The position numbers were made by a program, and so were the translations under genes. From contig NZ_JAFBCX010000030.1 of the NCBI RefSeq assembly GCF_016907955.1, positions 1 to 57,985 of the forward strand: a stretch of 57,985 nucleotides of DNA, written 5' to 3'. Each line of letters starts with the position of its first letter. Position 1 is the stretch's first letter. Below the pieces are notes generated by a model, which saw nothing but the letters and a program-made list of their open reading frames with translations, was not told where the DNA came from and did no database searches. This stretch comes from Lentzea nigeriaca (GTDB lineage: Bacteria; Actinomycetota; Actinomycetes; Mycobacteriales; Pseudonocardiaceae). This document shows positions 1 through 8,292 of the stretch, one piece after another.

Positions 1-2
1 GC

Positions 3-95
3 GAGCTCGCCAACGGCACCTGGAAGCTGCGGATCTCCGACCTCTACCGCACCACCGACGCCGGCTACCTCGACGCCTGGCAGCTCACCTTCTGA
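3..95 (+). CDS. C-terminal end of a secreted protein (P-domain-like), gene starts before the window
   Basis: The frame opening at base 3 encodes the last 30 residues of a protein and stops with TGA at 93-95. The fragment contains NGTWKLRISD followed by AGYLDAWQLTF. That pattern is typical of the last strands of the P/Homo-B domain at the end of secreted subtilisin-like, trypsin-like or metallo-proteases of actinomycetes. The catalytic domain lies outside the window, so the enzyme class cannot be named. A strong terminator follows 20 bases later. Confidence 0.55.
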   Translation, partial: ELANGTWKLRISDLYRTTDAGYLDAWQLTF

Positions 96-116
96 CACCA
101 CCGCACAGCCCAACCG

Positions 117-155
117 CCCCGTCTGGCCACCGATCCGGTGGCCAGACGGGGCTTT
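117..155 (+). terminator. Rho-independent-type terminator
   Basis: A perfect 16-bp stem (117-132 pairing with 136-151) closes a three-base loop and is followed by CTTT. It sits just after the stop codon of the secreted-protein gene and before the GYD-domain gene, so it should end transcription of the former. Confidence 0.85.
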
Positions 156-260
156 CCGCAGCCCGGTACCCGTTCACCGGTTTCGAGTGGTGATCACTCG
201 ACGGTGGACCTACCTTTCAGCGGGGGAGCACCGAAACGACGTGGAACGACGAGGTGCACC

Positions 261-578
261 ATGGCGAAATTCCTGATTCACGGCAAGTACACGCAGGCCG
301 GTTTCCAGGGCGTGGTCAAAGAGGGCTTCGGTGCGCGTGAGGCCTACATCCGCACCCTCATGGAAGCCGTCGGAGGGAAGGTCGAGGCGTTCTACTTCGC
401 CTACGGCCAGGACGACGTGATCGTCCTCATCGACGCCGATGCCTCGGCCGCAGGCGCGATCTCGCTCGCGGTCAACCAGAGCGGCAGCGTCGAACTCAGC
501 ACGACCCCGCTGCTGACCGCCGCGGAGATGGACGAGGCGCGGGCCAAGATGCCGGACTACCGGGCACCCGGAGTTTGA
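261..578 (+). CDS. GYD domain-containing protein
   Basis: The 105-residue protein starts MAKFLIHGKYTQAGFQG. It matches the short GYD family, an alpha/beta ferredoxin-like fold named for a Gly-Tyr-Asp motif; here the equivalent segment is YGQDDVIVLIDAD. Cellular role is unknown for the family. I chose the ATG at 261 over the longer frame from 138 because GAGG lies at suitable spacing and the residues before it have no family character. It stands alone between a terminator and a decayed region. Confidence 0.8.
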   Translation: MAKFLIHGKYTQAGFQGVVKEGFGAREAYIRTLMEAVGGKVEAFYFAYGQDDVIVLIDADASAAGAISLAVNQSGSVELSTTPLLTAAEMDEARAKMPDYRAPGV

Positions 579-734
579 TGGCATGTCATACGGCTTGGCC
601 GGACAAAGCCGTTGAGGGCGAAGTAGCGCAAGGCGGTGAACCTCTGCCGAGGGGCACCGCCAACCTCGCGGATCCGCGCCTGCGTCGAGGCAACGAGCTG
701 TCGGTCAGAGGTGCCGAACTGTGCTGATCGAGTA

Positions 735-956
735 TCAGAACGACTTCACCAGCAGGTCGGCACTGGTCGGAAAGTGGCGATACAGAGTGGCGTTGCCGAC
801 GCCGGCACGTCGGGCGATCTCGTCGAGCGCAACCTCGTTGCCCGCCTCGGCCACCGGCTCACGGGTGGCGGCAAGCAGGAGTGCGGCGTGCGCGATGCGC
901 CGGCCCTGGGGTGGCGGTTGCTGTCCGGGGACATCCCCGCCTGGGATACGGCACAT
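735..956 (-). pseudogene. TetR-family regulator remnant (DNA-binding domain only)
   Basis: The minus strand encodes about 73 residues that include LDEIARRAGVGNATLYRHFP, a textbook TetR helix-turn-helix, followed by TSADLLVKSF and a stop. The ligand-binding domain (normally another 120-150 residues) is absent, and no continuation was found in the other two frames below 735. The larger minus frame reaching 1679 is a shadow of the propeller gene. The rest of 579-1109 holds no gene I recognise. Confidence 0.7.
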
Positions 957-1109
957 GTTTCTGACGCGCTGACGGTCGCGGAACCGGAGCTGACCCGCCA
1001 GTACGCCGATCGAGCCAGCCGGTTTTAGGCCATTGGACCTGATCGGTTGCCCCTGAGAATTTGGCGCTGCACGTTCCATGATGGTTCTTTCTCCCCCCAG
1101 GAGGTGACC

Positions 1110-2003
1110 ATGAGACCCCGAGTTCTCCTCGCGACCGGCGTGCTCGTCGCGGCTCTGGCGGCCCCAGCGACCGCCGCACCGGCGAGCGAGCTGATCGTGC
1201 TGCCCGGCGCGACGTCGGCCGAGGGTATCGCCGTCGGCCGTGGCGCCACCTTCTTCGCAGGTGACCTGTTCAAGGGCGATATCTACCGCGGCGACCTCCA
1301 GCGCGGCACCGCCGAGCTGTTCATCTCCGCACCTGCCGGCCGCATGGCGGCGGGCCTCAAGTTCGACGACGCCACGCAGCTGTTGTTCGTGGCGGGCGGC
1401 TTCACCGGTCAGGCCTACCTCTACGACGGCGTGACCGGGGCTGAGGTCGCCACCTACCAGTTCGGCGGGCTCATCAACGACGTGGTGGTCGCGCGGGGCG
1501 GCGCCTGGTTCACCGACTCCGTCCAGCCGAAGCTGTACTTCGTCCCGGTCAGCGAGACCGGCGTGCCGGGACCGGCGCGCGTGCTGAACCTGAGCGGCCC
1601 GGCGGCGGACATCACCGGCGACTTCAACCTCAACGGCATCGAGGTGACTCCGGACGGCAAGACGCTGCTGGTGGCCCACTCCGCGAACGCGGCGGTCTAC
1701 ACGGTCGATCCGGTGTCCGGCGCAAGCGCCGACGTCGGTATCGAGGTGCCGTTCGTGGACGGCATCGTGCTCGAGGGATCACACCTGTGGGTGGTGCAGA
1801 ACTTCATCAACCAGGTCACCCGGTGGCAGCTCAGCCCCGATCTGACCGCGGGCTCGCTCGAGAAGACGATCACCAGTCCGCAATTCCACGTGCCGACCAC
1901 GGCCGCGTTGCACGGCAACCAGCTCGCCGTGGTGAACGGGAAGTTCGACACCGGCTTCCCACCGACCGCCGACCAGTACGAGGTCGTCCTCGTGGGCAAG
2001 TGA
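1110..2003 (+). CDS. Secreted SMP-30/gluconolactonase-like beta-propeller protein
   Basis: The 297-residue product begins with a signal peptide (MRPRVLLATGVLVAALAAPA, then TAAP). Repeated blade-like segments follow, for example GIAVGRGATFFAGDLFKGDIYRG and later GIEVTPDGKTLLVAHS. This is typical of exported SMP-30/superoxide-dismutase-like six-bladed propellers in actinomycetes. No metal-site assignment is made. The ATG at 1110 is preceded by a near-perfect AGGAGGTG, so the longer frame from 1047 was rejected. It is monocistronic and convergent with the rhodanese gene. Confidence 0.75.
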   Translation: MRPRVLLATGVLVAALAAPATAAPASELIVLPGATSAEGIAVGRGATFFAGDLFKGDIYRGDLQRGTAELFISAPAGRMAAGLKFDDATQLLFVAGGFTGQAYLYDGVTGAEVATYQFGGLINDVVVARGGAWFTDSVQPKLYFVPVSETGVPGPARVLNLSGPAADITGDFNLNGIEVTPDGKTLLVAHSANAAVYTVDPVSGASADVGIEVPFVDGIVLEGSHLWVVQNFINQVTRWQLSPDLTAGSLEKTITSPQFHVPTTAALHGNQLAVVNGKFDTGFPPTADQYEVVLVGK

Positions 2004-2137
2004 GCCGTGCCGCGGATCAGGTGGTCCGGTGCATGAGGCGGTCTCGAGGAACTGGGGGAGCGATCCGGACGAGTGACCGGGTTTTCCTGCTCTGGCACGT
2101 ACATCACGTTGCTGAGGAGTCGCGTCGCACGGTCGCG

Positions 2138-2167
2138 AAACCCCGGCCGCCGCGACGGCGGCCGGGG
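2138..2167 (-). terminator. Terminator of the sulfur-oxidation operon
   Basis: A 12-bp GC stem (2141-2152 with 2156-2167) with loop CGA lies between the convergent genes ending at 2003 and 2173. On the minus strand it is followed by TTTCGC, so it best serves the leftward operon. It may also stop transcripts from the right. Confidence 0.75.
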
Positions 2168-2172
2168 CTGGG

Positions 2173-2577
2173 TCAGCGGGCGACGGACGCCTCTTCCACC
2201 GGCAGCCCCGCCTCCGCCCAGGCGGCGAGACCGCCGTCCAGGACCGCGGCACCCGAGTACCCGAGCTGCCGCAGGGTCTGTGCGCCGAGCAAGGACCGCA
2301 CGCCCGGCGCCTGACGGCAGTACACGAGGATCGTGCGGTCCCGGCAGGCGGTGAGGACCGGATCCGCCGCGGGCGACGCCGGGTCGGCACGGAGCTCCAG
2401 CCAGCCGCGTGGGATGGTGACAGCGCCGGGGATCCTGCCCCGCGCCGACTCCTCGGGCTCGCGCACGTCCAGCACGAGGGCGATCCGACCGGCGTCGATG
2501 TCCCGCTTCGCCGCCACCGGATCGAGTCCTGGCACGGTCGCGCGCGCGTCGGCGATCATGCTGTGCAAGGTGGCCAT
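2173..2577 (-). CDS. Single-domain rhodanese sulfurtransferase
   Basis: This 134-residue protein is one rhodanese domain. It has VLDVREPEESARGRIPGAV at the front and the active-site loop CRQAPGVR, whose Cys would carry the persulfide. It starts 7 bases after the stop of the fusion gene and is the last gene of the operon, just before a terminator. With the upstream enzymes it probably moves sulfane sulfur between persulfide carriers such as glutathione, mycothiol or cyanide. The physiological acceptor is not visible from sequence. Confidence 0.88.
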   Translation of the reverse strand: MATLHSMIADARATVPGLDPVAAKRDIDAGRIALVLDVREPEESARGRIPGAVTIPRGWLELRADPASPAADPVLTACRDRTILVYCRQAPGVRSLLGAQTLRQLGYSGAAVLDGGLAAWAEAGLPVEEASVAR

Positions 2578-2584
2578 TTCCCGT

Positions 2585-4768
2585 TCACCCCATCTCGACC
2601 GGCACGCCCACGAGCGAGCCGTATTCGGTCCATGAACCGTCGTAGTTGCGCACGTTGCGGTAGCCGAGCAGTTCGGTCAGGGCGAACCAGGTGTGCGAAG
2701 AACGTTCGCCGATGCGGCAGTACGCGATGACGTCGCCGTCCGGGATGTCGCGGTACAGCGCCCGCAGTTCGTCCGCGGACCTGAAGGTGCCGTCCTCGTT
2801 CGCGGCACGCGCCCACGGGATGTTCACCGCGCCGGGGATGTGACCCGGCACCTGGGCCTGTTCGCGGGGCAGGTGGTCGGGCGCGAGCTTCTCACCCCGG
2901 TACTCCTCGGGCGAGCGCACGTCGATGAAACGGGCGCGTGAGGTGAGGACCTCGTCGCGCAGGACACGGATCTCGGGGTGCTCCTGGGCGGTCAGCGTGA
3001 AGGACGTCCGCGGGTGGGACGGCACCTGCTCGGTGAGTTCGCGGCCTTCCAGCTCCCACTTCTTGCGCCCGCCGTCGAGCAGGCGGACCCGCTCGAACCC
3101 GCGGAGTTTCATGATCCAGTACGCGTACGCTGCGAACCAGTTGTTGTTGCCGCCGTACAGCACGACCGTCGTCGCCTCGTCGACCCCGGCGGCGCGCAGG
3201 AGCTCGCTCAGCGCCTGCTGGCCGAGGTAGTCGCGGCCGATCTTCGTGTGCAGGTCGGTCGACCAGTTCCAGCCGACAGCGCCGCGGATGTGGTTCCTGT
3301 CGTACGCGGTGGTGTCCTCGTCCACCTCGATGATCCGCACCTGTGGGTCGTCGAGGTGGGCCTCCAGCCAGTTCGTGTCCACCAGCGCCTGCGGTGTGGC
3401 ATATCCGTTCGTGACCATGACTTGGTTCTCCTTGATCCAGTCCGGAACACCGCCTCTGGTGACGGCGGTGACCGGGATGCCTGCCCGGTCGAGCAGACTG
3501 GCGGCCAGTGCGGCGCGGCGTCCGCTCGCACAGACCGTCCACGTCTCGCGGCTCGGCCGGGGAAGAGTCGCCGGCAGGTCGCCGACGAAGAGGTGGGTGC
3601 TGCCGGGGATGCGGCCGGCGGCGACCTCGGTGGGCTGACGCACGTCGAGCACGTCGACGTCGCGACCGTCGAGTTCCGTGATGGCGGCGGTCGGATAGCT
3701 GCGCACCGGCCGCCCTTCGGCCCGCCAGCGGTCGATCCCGCCGTCGAGGTATCCGGCGACGTGCTCGTAGCCGATCCTCAGCAGTTGGCGCACGGCTTCC
3801 GCCGCGTTCGCGCGCTCGGGTCCGGGCAGCACCAGCACCAGTGGCGCGTCGAACGGCACCACCCAGCCGACGTAACCCGCGAACGAGATGTCCAGCTCGT
3901 CGTTCACCGAGCCCGGGATGTGCGCTGTGGCAAAGGATTCGCGGTCCCGCGCGTCCACCACCCAGCCGTTGAGGGAGGCCACCTGGGCTGGTGTGAGCGG
4001 CCGCGGCACGGGTGGCCGGCGCAGCACGACCGCACCCGTACGGTTGATCGGCGCCATGTGCCGGTAGTAGGCAGGGTGGCGGGGCAAGCCGGCCAGGCGG
4101 TCGTGGACGAACGTCTCCTCGTCGCCGATCAGCAGCGCCGGGTTCGTGGTGCGCTCGTGGCCGATGGTGGACGTCGGCGGGCCGGGTGACGCCGAGGCGG
4201 CGCAGAAGCTGCCCGCTCCGTGTGTCGGCAGGACCCGCGTGCCGTCCGGCAGGCCGGCGAGCCGCCGCAGCGTTCGGTACTGCGCCCTCGTGAGCCCGTC
4301 GGTCTGGTCCTCTCCCAGCAGGTCGGTGCGGCCGGCGCTGCCCGCCATCAGGCTGCCGCCGGTGAACACCGCGAGCGGGCCCGCGCTGTCGCCGTAGACC
4401 ACGTACGACACGTGCTCGGGGGTGTGGCCAGGGGTCTCGAGGACCCGGAGCCCGAGATCGCCGAGGACGATCTCGTCCCCTTCGGCCACGGGCAGGTGGT
4501 CGAACTCGTAGCGCCCGCGCGCCGACGCGACGACGCGGGCACCGGTGGCCGCCCTGACCTCCTGCGCACCGGAGACGTAGTCGTTGTGCACGTGGGTTTC
4601 CAGGACGTACCGGACGCCGATCCCACGTGCCCGGCACGTTCGCAGGGCGTCCCACACGTCGCGCTGGGGGTCGACCAGCGCGGCCTCGTTCCCGCTGACC
4701 AGCAGGTAGCTGTGGTCACCCAGCGAGGGCGTCGTGATGATCTCGATGTTCATCGCCTGGGCGTTCAT
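2585..4768 (-). CDS. Fusion: persulfide-dioxygenase-like MBL + two rhodanese domains + thiosulfate sulfurtransferase
   Basis: One uninterrupted 727-residue frame. Residues about 1-240 are a metallo-beta-lactamase domain of the ETHE1/CstB type with THVHNDYVSG, ETPGHTPEH and PTHGAGS as metal-site segments. Residues about 265-360 are a rhodanese domain without catalytic Cys (LPGPE). Residues about 365-450 are a rhodanese with CASGRR. From residue 451 the chain continues without a stop into a complete 277-residue two-domain sulfurtransferase: the first half is inactive (YGGNNNW) and the second carries CRIGERS. The first two parts together match the usual stand-alone MBL-rhodanese length (about 450). 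The ATG at 4768 overlaps the stop of the upstream oxidase gene by 4 bases. Expected role: oxidise persulfide to sulfite and move sulfane sulfur. Confidence 0.85.
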   Translation of the reverse strand: MNAQAMNIEIITTPSLGDHSYLLVSGNEAALVDPQRDVWDALRTCRARGIGVRYVLETHVHNDYVSGAQEVRAATGARVVASARGRYEFDHLPVAEGDEIVLGDLGLRVLETPGHTPEHVSYVVYGDSAGPLAVFTGGSLMAGSAGRTDLLGEDQTDGLTRAQYRTLRRLAGLPDGTRVLPTHGAGSFCAASASPGPPTSTIGHERTTNPALLIGDEETFVHDRLAGLPRHPAYYRHMAPINRTGAVVLRRPPVPRPLTPAQVASLNGWVVDARDRESFATAHIPGSVNDELDISFAGYVGWVVPFDAPLVLVLPGPERANAAEAVRQLLRIGYEHVAGYLDGGIDRWRAEGRPVRSYPTAAITELDGRDVDVLDVRQPTEVAAGRIPGSTHLFVGDLPATLPRPSRETWTVCASGRRAALAASLLDRAGIPVTAVTRGGVPDWIKENQVMVTNGYATPQALVDTNWLEAHLDDPQVRIIEVDEDTTAYDRNHIRGAVGWNWSTDLHTKIGRDYLGQQALSELLRAAGVDEATTVVLYGGNNNWFAAYAYWIMKLRGFERVRLLDGGRKKWELEGRELTEQVPSHPRTSFTLTAQEHPEIRVLRDEVLTSRARFIDVRSPEEYRGEKLAPDHLPREQAQVPGHIPGAVNIPWARAANEDGTFRSADELRALYRDIPDGDVIAYCRIGERSSHTWFALTELLGYRNVRNYDGSWTEYGSLVGVPVEMG
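3418..3433 (-). promoter_or_regulatory. Internal ribosome binding site and start for a separate sulfurtransferase
   Basis: Inside the fusion linker AAGGAG (3428-3433) stands 9 bases before an in-frame ATG at 3418, exactly where the 277-residue sulfurtransferase (2585..3418) would start if it were a separate gene. Both the 727-residue fusion and a free sulfurtransferase could therefore be made from one mRNA. This is seen in sequence; use of the site is inferred. Confidence 0.55.
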
Positions 4769-5784
4769 CTGACTTCCACTTCGGTCGAGGCGACGACGTT
4801 GTTGCCGTAGCCCAGGGAGTTCCACGGCGCGCTCATCGGCTGGACCGCGCCGGTCGCGTCGTGCGCTCGTGCCAGCAACCGGTGCCGTCCGTGCCGACGT
4901 GGCGTCCAGTCGATCGACCAGTCGGTCCAGGCGTGGCCGGCGCCGTGGCGCAGAGTTGCCGCACGCCAGGTCCGGCCGCCGTCGGTGGACACCTCGACGA
5001 GCGTGATCCGCGCGTTCGACCAGGCGTGGCCGTGGATCTCGACGGGGTGCCCGGACAGCACCACGTCCGGCGCGGGATCGGTGATCATCGACTTGACCAG
5101 CGTGGTGGTGACCGGCCGGCCGTCGACCACGTACTGCTCGGTCTGGAACAGGCCGTGGAACGGCTCGGTGACCGCACGGATCTCGACCAGCCACTTGACG
5201 CTCGCCACCCCGTACCAGCCCGGCACCACCAGCCGCACCGGCGCGCCGTGCTCGGGTGTCAGCGGCAGGCCGTTCAGGTGCGTGGCCAGCAGGGTGTCCG
5301 GGTGCAGGGCCGTGCGGACCGGCAGGCTGCGTTCGAACCGCGCCCGCCTGCCGTGCGCGACGCCCGAGTCGGCGCCGCGGAACACCACCTCGCAGGTGTC
5401 CGCGGGGAGCCGTCCGAGCACCAGCCGCAGCGGCACGCCGTGGAACCGCACGCAGCTCACCGCTCGGTCGTCCCACGCCAGTCCGGGCGGGCGGGGCGCC
5501 ATGCCGGACCGCCCGTTGCCCGCGCATTCCAGCACGACGTCGACGGCCGTCGACGGCCACGCGAGCAGCTCCGGGTAGGTAAGACCTGCCGCACCGGGCA
5601 GCCGCAGACACCACCGGTCGGTGTCGATGCGCGGCACGCCGAAGTGGCTGCGCACGAAGCACGCGGCCGCAGGGGTCCGGTCCTCGCGCAACGCCTCGCG
5701 GGACGCCTGCGCGTTGTAGGGCTCGGTGGTGAGCACGTCCAAGACTGCTGTCGTGGTCATGGCGTCAGCGTCCGCCGCGACCAT
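4765..5784 (-). CDS. Sulfite-oxidase-like molybdopterin oxidoreductase
   Basis: The 339-residue protein has the sulfite-oxidase layout: a molybdenum-cofactor domain (about 40-205) containing FVRSHFGVP and ECAGNGR, whose Cys87 should bind molybdenum, then a C-terminal dimerisation domain (about 225-335) with VEVSTDGGRTWR. No signal peptide or haem domain is visible, so it is probably cytoplasmic. It is translationally coupled (ATGA) to the persulfide-dioxygenase fusion. The inferred task is oxidation of the sulfite that enzyme makes. An ATG at 5760 is an alternative start. Confidence 0.82.
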   Translation of the reverse strand: MVAADADAMTTTAVLDVLTTEPYNAQASREALREDRTPAAACFVRSHFGVPRIDTDRWCLRLPGAAGLTYPELLAWPSTAVDVVLECAGNGRSGMAPRPPGLAWDDRAVSCVRFHGVPLRLVLGRLPADTCEVVFRGADSGVAHGRRARFERSLPVRTALHPDTLLATHLNGLPLTPEHGAPVRLVVPGWYGVASVKWLVEIRAVTEPFHGLFQTEQYVVDGRPVTTTLVKSMITDPAPDVVLSGHPVEIHGHAWSNARITLVEVSTDGGRTWRAATLRHGAGHAWTDWSIDWTPRRHGRHRLLARAHDATGAVQPMSAPWNSLGYGNNVVASTEVEVR

Positions 5785-5816
5785 TCCCCCGGCATTCCCC
5801 GGTGACAGGCCCCTGG

Positions 5817-7892
5817 TTACTTGCTCAGGGCAGCGGAGAGCGCTCGCACGGCGCCCAGCCGTTCGAACGTCACCGCGGCCTCCACGGCCGAATCCGGGTC
5901 ACCACCGGCACGCGCGACTTGCAGCCGCGACCTCGCAGCCCAGTACGGCTGCCGCGCCGCGTCGTAAAGCCGGGCCGCCGCGAGGAAGCGGTCCCGTGCG
6001 GCGACCGGATCGTCCCGCGCCAGTGCCAGCGCCCCGTTGGCCGACTCGGCCATCCCGCGCCAGGCCGTGCTCTCGAACATGCTCGCGACCTGCCGCGCGG
6101 CCTCGGCGAACTCGGCGGCGGCCGCCTGTTCGCCCAATGTCGCGAACGCCTCCGCCGCCACCGGGTTGAGCAGCGCCCGGCAGCTCGGGCAGTCGCCGTA
6201 CCGCTCCGCGGCCTCGGCTGCCGACCGGACGGCGCGGATCGCCTCCACGGGCTCGCCGCGCTCGACGGCGTCGAACGCGGCCGTCGCGTAGAGCCGACCC
6301 CACGCGTGCGGCGCCAACGGCGTGATGGTCGCGATCGCCATGCCATGTCGCAGGCACGACGCGGCGCGCTCGCTGTCGCCACGGCCCACCGCCAGCTCGG
6401 CGAGCCGTTGCCACGGCAGCACCCCGGTCCTGGCGCCGAGGTCCGCGTACACCTCGGTGCTGCGGACGAGGCAGCTCTCCGACTCGTCCCACCGGCCGCG
6501 CAGCAGCAACGCCTCGCCCAGCAGACACCACGCGAACGCCTCGGCGTGCCGGGCGTGTTTGTCGATCGCGAGCGCCAGGGTGGTCCTGGCGTAGTCCTCG
6601 ACGCTGTCGCGCAGCCCGTCCCCGTACAGGTGGTACTGGCCGATGCAGCAGTGCATCTCGAAGATCCGCGCCAGGCGCGGCTCCACCTCCGCGCGCGTGC
6701 CGAGCCGTTCGATCTCGGCGTGCAGGCCCTCACGCCACGCCCCGCGGTAGTGGCAGGCGATGGCCAGCGCCTCATGCGCGGCAGCGATGTCATCGGGCGT
6801 GCCGGCCTGGTCGGCGAGTGCGAGTGCCTGCTCGGCGAGGTGCTGGGCCTGGTCGTACTCGCCGGTCTCCCACCGCAGGTTCGCCCGCACCGTGAGCAGG
6901 CGCGCCGACTCCGCCTCGTCCGCGTGCCGGGCGAGCAACGCCTCGGCCGCCAACACGTGGGCCTGTGCGGACTCGGTGTCGTGCTCGGCCAGGTACGCCT
7001 GCGCCGCCTTGCGGTGAACCACGACCTCGCGCAGCCCCTGCCCGCGCAACGCCCGCACCGCCGAGCGGAACGCGGTCGCGGCGCCCGCGCTGTCCCCCGA
7101 CAACGCCCGCAGGTCGCCGATCTCGTCCCACAGGTCGCCCGCCACCTCGGCGTCCCCCAGCCGCCCGGCCTTGATCTGCTCGAACAGCCGCTGCGTGACG
7201 GCGCTCGGCTCGACCCCCAGCTCGTCGCGCAACGTCGCTCGCAGCCGTTCGTACTCGACCACCGCCTCGTGACCACGCCCCGCCAACGCGTAGACCCGCA
7301 TCAACGCCGCACCTGCCTCCTCGTGCGCCGGGTCCAGCTCGACGACCCGCCGGAGCGCCGCGGCCGCCCCTGCGAAGTCGGCTCGCGCCTCCAGCATCCG
7401 CGCCAGTTCCACGGCGAGCGCGACGAACTCCGCCCTCAGCGGTCCCTCACGAGCGAGCACCCAGTCCTCGTACCGGTCCTCGGGCAGCAGGTCACCCCGG
7501 TAGAGCCCGATCGCCTCCCGGTAGGCGGCCGGAGTCCCGGAACCCCGCGCGACCAGCACGGCGGTCTCGAACGCCGCCACGTCGACCCACACCGCGTCAC
7601 GCCGCAACCCGAGCTGTTCACCCGAAAGGAGAAAACCCTCCCGCCGGTCGGGATCCAGGACGTCACGCACCGCGTGCACGGTCTTGCGGAGCTGGTTCAG
7701 GCCGGCGTCCCACTCGAGATCCGGCCACAGGAACTCGATGACCCGGTCCCGGTGCAGCCGATGTCCTGGCGCGAGGGCGAGCAGCTTGACCAGCGCCTTG
7801 GCCTTGCGCAGCCGCCAGTGGCCGTCGGCGACCTCTCGGATCCCGACCCGCACGTGAAATCCGCCCAGCAGGTGAATCCGCAACCGGTCCAT
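5817..7892 (-). CDS. BTAD/TPR transcriptional regulator (SARP-like)
   Basis: A 691-residue regulator. Residues about 1-95 form an OmpR-like winged helix (MDRLRIHLLGGFHVRVG, LVKLLALAPGHRLHRDRV). Residues about 95-245 are a bacterial transcriptional activator domain (DVAAFE, YRGDLLPEDRYEDWV, GVEPSAVTQRLFEQI), followed by TPR-like helical repeats to the end. No NTPase domain is present. ATG 7892 with GGAG seven bases upstream is preferred to a GTG at 7907. It is the first gene of the operon, 32 bases before the sulfite-oxidase-like gene, so it probably activates the sulfur genes and itself. Confidence 0.85.
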   Translation of the reverse strand: MDRLRIHLLGGFHVRVGIREVADGHWRLRKAKALVKLLALAPGHRLHRDRVIEFLWPDLEWDAGLNQLRKTVHAVRDVLDPDRREGFLLSGEQLGLRRDAVWVDVAAFETAVLVARGSGTPAAYREAIGLYRGDLLPEDRYEDWVLAREGPLRAEFVALAVELARMLEARADFAGAAAALRRVVELDPAHEEAGAALMRVYALAGRGHEAVVEYERLRATLRDELGVEPSAVTQRLFEQIKAGRLGDAEVAGDLWDEIGDLRALSGDSAGAATAFRSAVRALRGQGLREVVVHRKAAQAYLAEHDTESAQAHVLAAEALLARHADEAESARLLTVRANLRWETGEYDQAQHLAEQALALADQAGTPDDIAAAHEALAIACHYRGAWREGLHAEIERLGTRAEVEPRLARIFEMHCCIGQYHLYGDGLRDSVEDYARTTLALAIDKHARHAEAFAWCLLGEALLLRGRWDESESCLVRSTEVYADLGARTGVLPWQRLAELAVGRGDSERAASCLRHGMAIATITPLAPHAWGRLYATAAFDAVERGEPVEAIRAVRSAAEAAERYGDCPSCRALLNPVAAEAFATLGEQAAAAEFAEAARQVASMFESTAWRGMAESANGALALARDDPVAARDRFLAAARLYDAARQPYWAARSRLQVARAGGDPDSAVEAAVTFERLGAVRALSAALSK

Positions 7893-8292
7893 CGGACATC
7901 TCCACACGAGGTACCGGCAATGTACGTCCGCAGGGCCCGGTCAGGAAGTCGATCTTCGGCGATCGCCGCGGTGTTCGGTCTGTCCGGCTCCGGTTTCAGG
8001 CGTGGTACCGGGCGCGTGACGACAGGGTGGGTCCCGGTGGGCCTGACCTGGTCCCGAGGTCGAGCTGATTCAGTTGTCCGCGCCGGAGCCGAACCGCCGT
8101 TCGACCTCTCGGTGGCGATGTCATGGTCGAACCGCACGGTCTGCCCCGCGGTGCGCATGCTCGCGAGCCGATGGCCGGTGAACTCCGATTACGTGGTGCA
8201 CGCCCGAATTCAGCGGTTCGTCTCGCGCCAGCGACCGCCGTGGCACGCGCCGGCTACCCGGCTCTGCGTGCCACGGCGGTCGTTCGGAGTCG
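7893..8292. other. Intergenic region with a two-tier hairpin terminator (8234-8280)
   Basis: No gene is supported here. A 15-bp stem (8234-8248 with 8266-8280) encloses a second small stem. It lies just past the stop of the substrate-binding-protein gene on the minus strand and should terminate the ABC-transporter operon. The remainder presumably holds the promoter of the BTAD regulator operon, but I see no convincing -35/-10 pair. Confidence 0.6.

Noticed and set aside
2585..5662. A single 1025-residue minus-strand frame
   Set aside because: Only the part from 4768 down has protein character. Upstream of it the frame is an out-of-phase shadow of the sulfite-oxidase-like gene, which is clearly coding.
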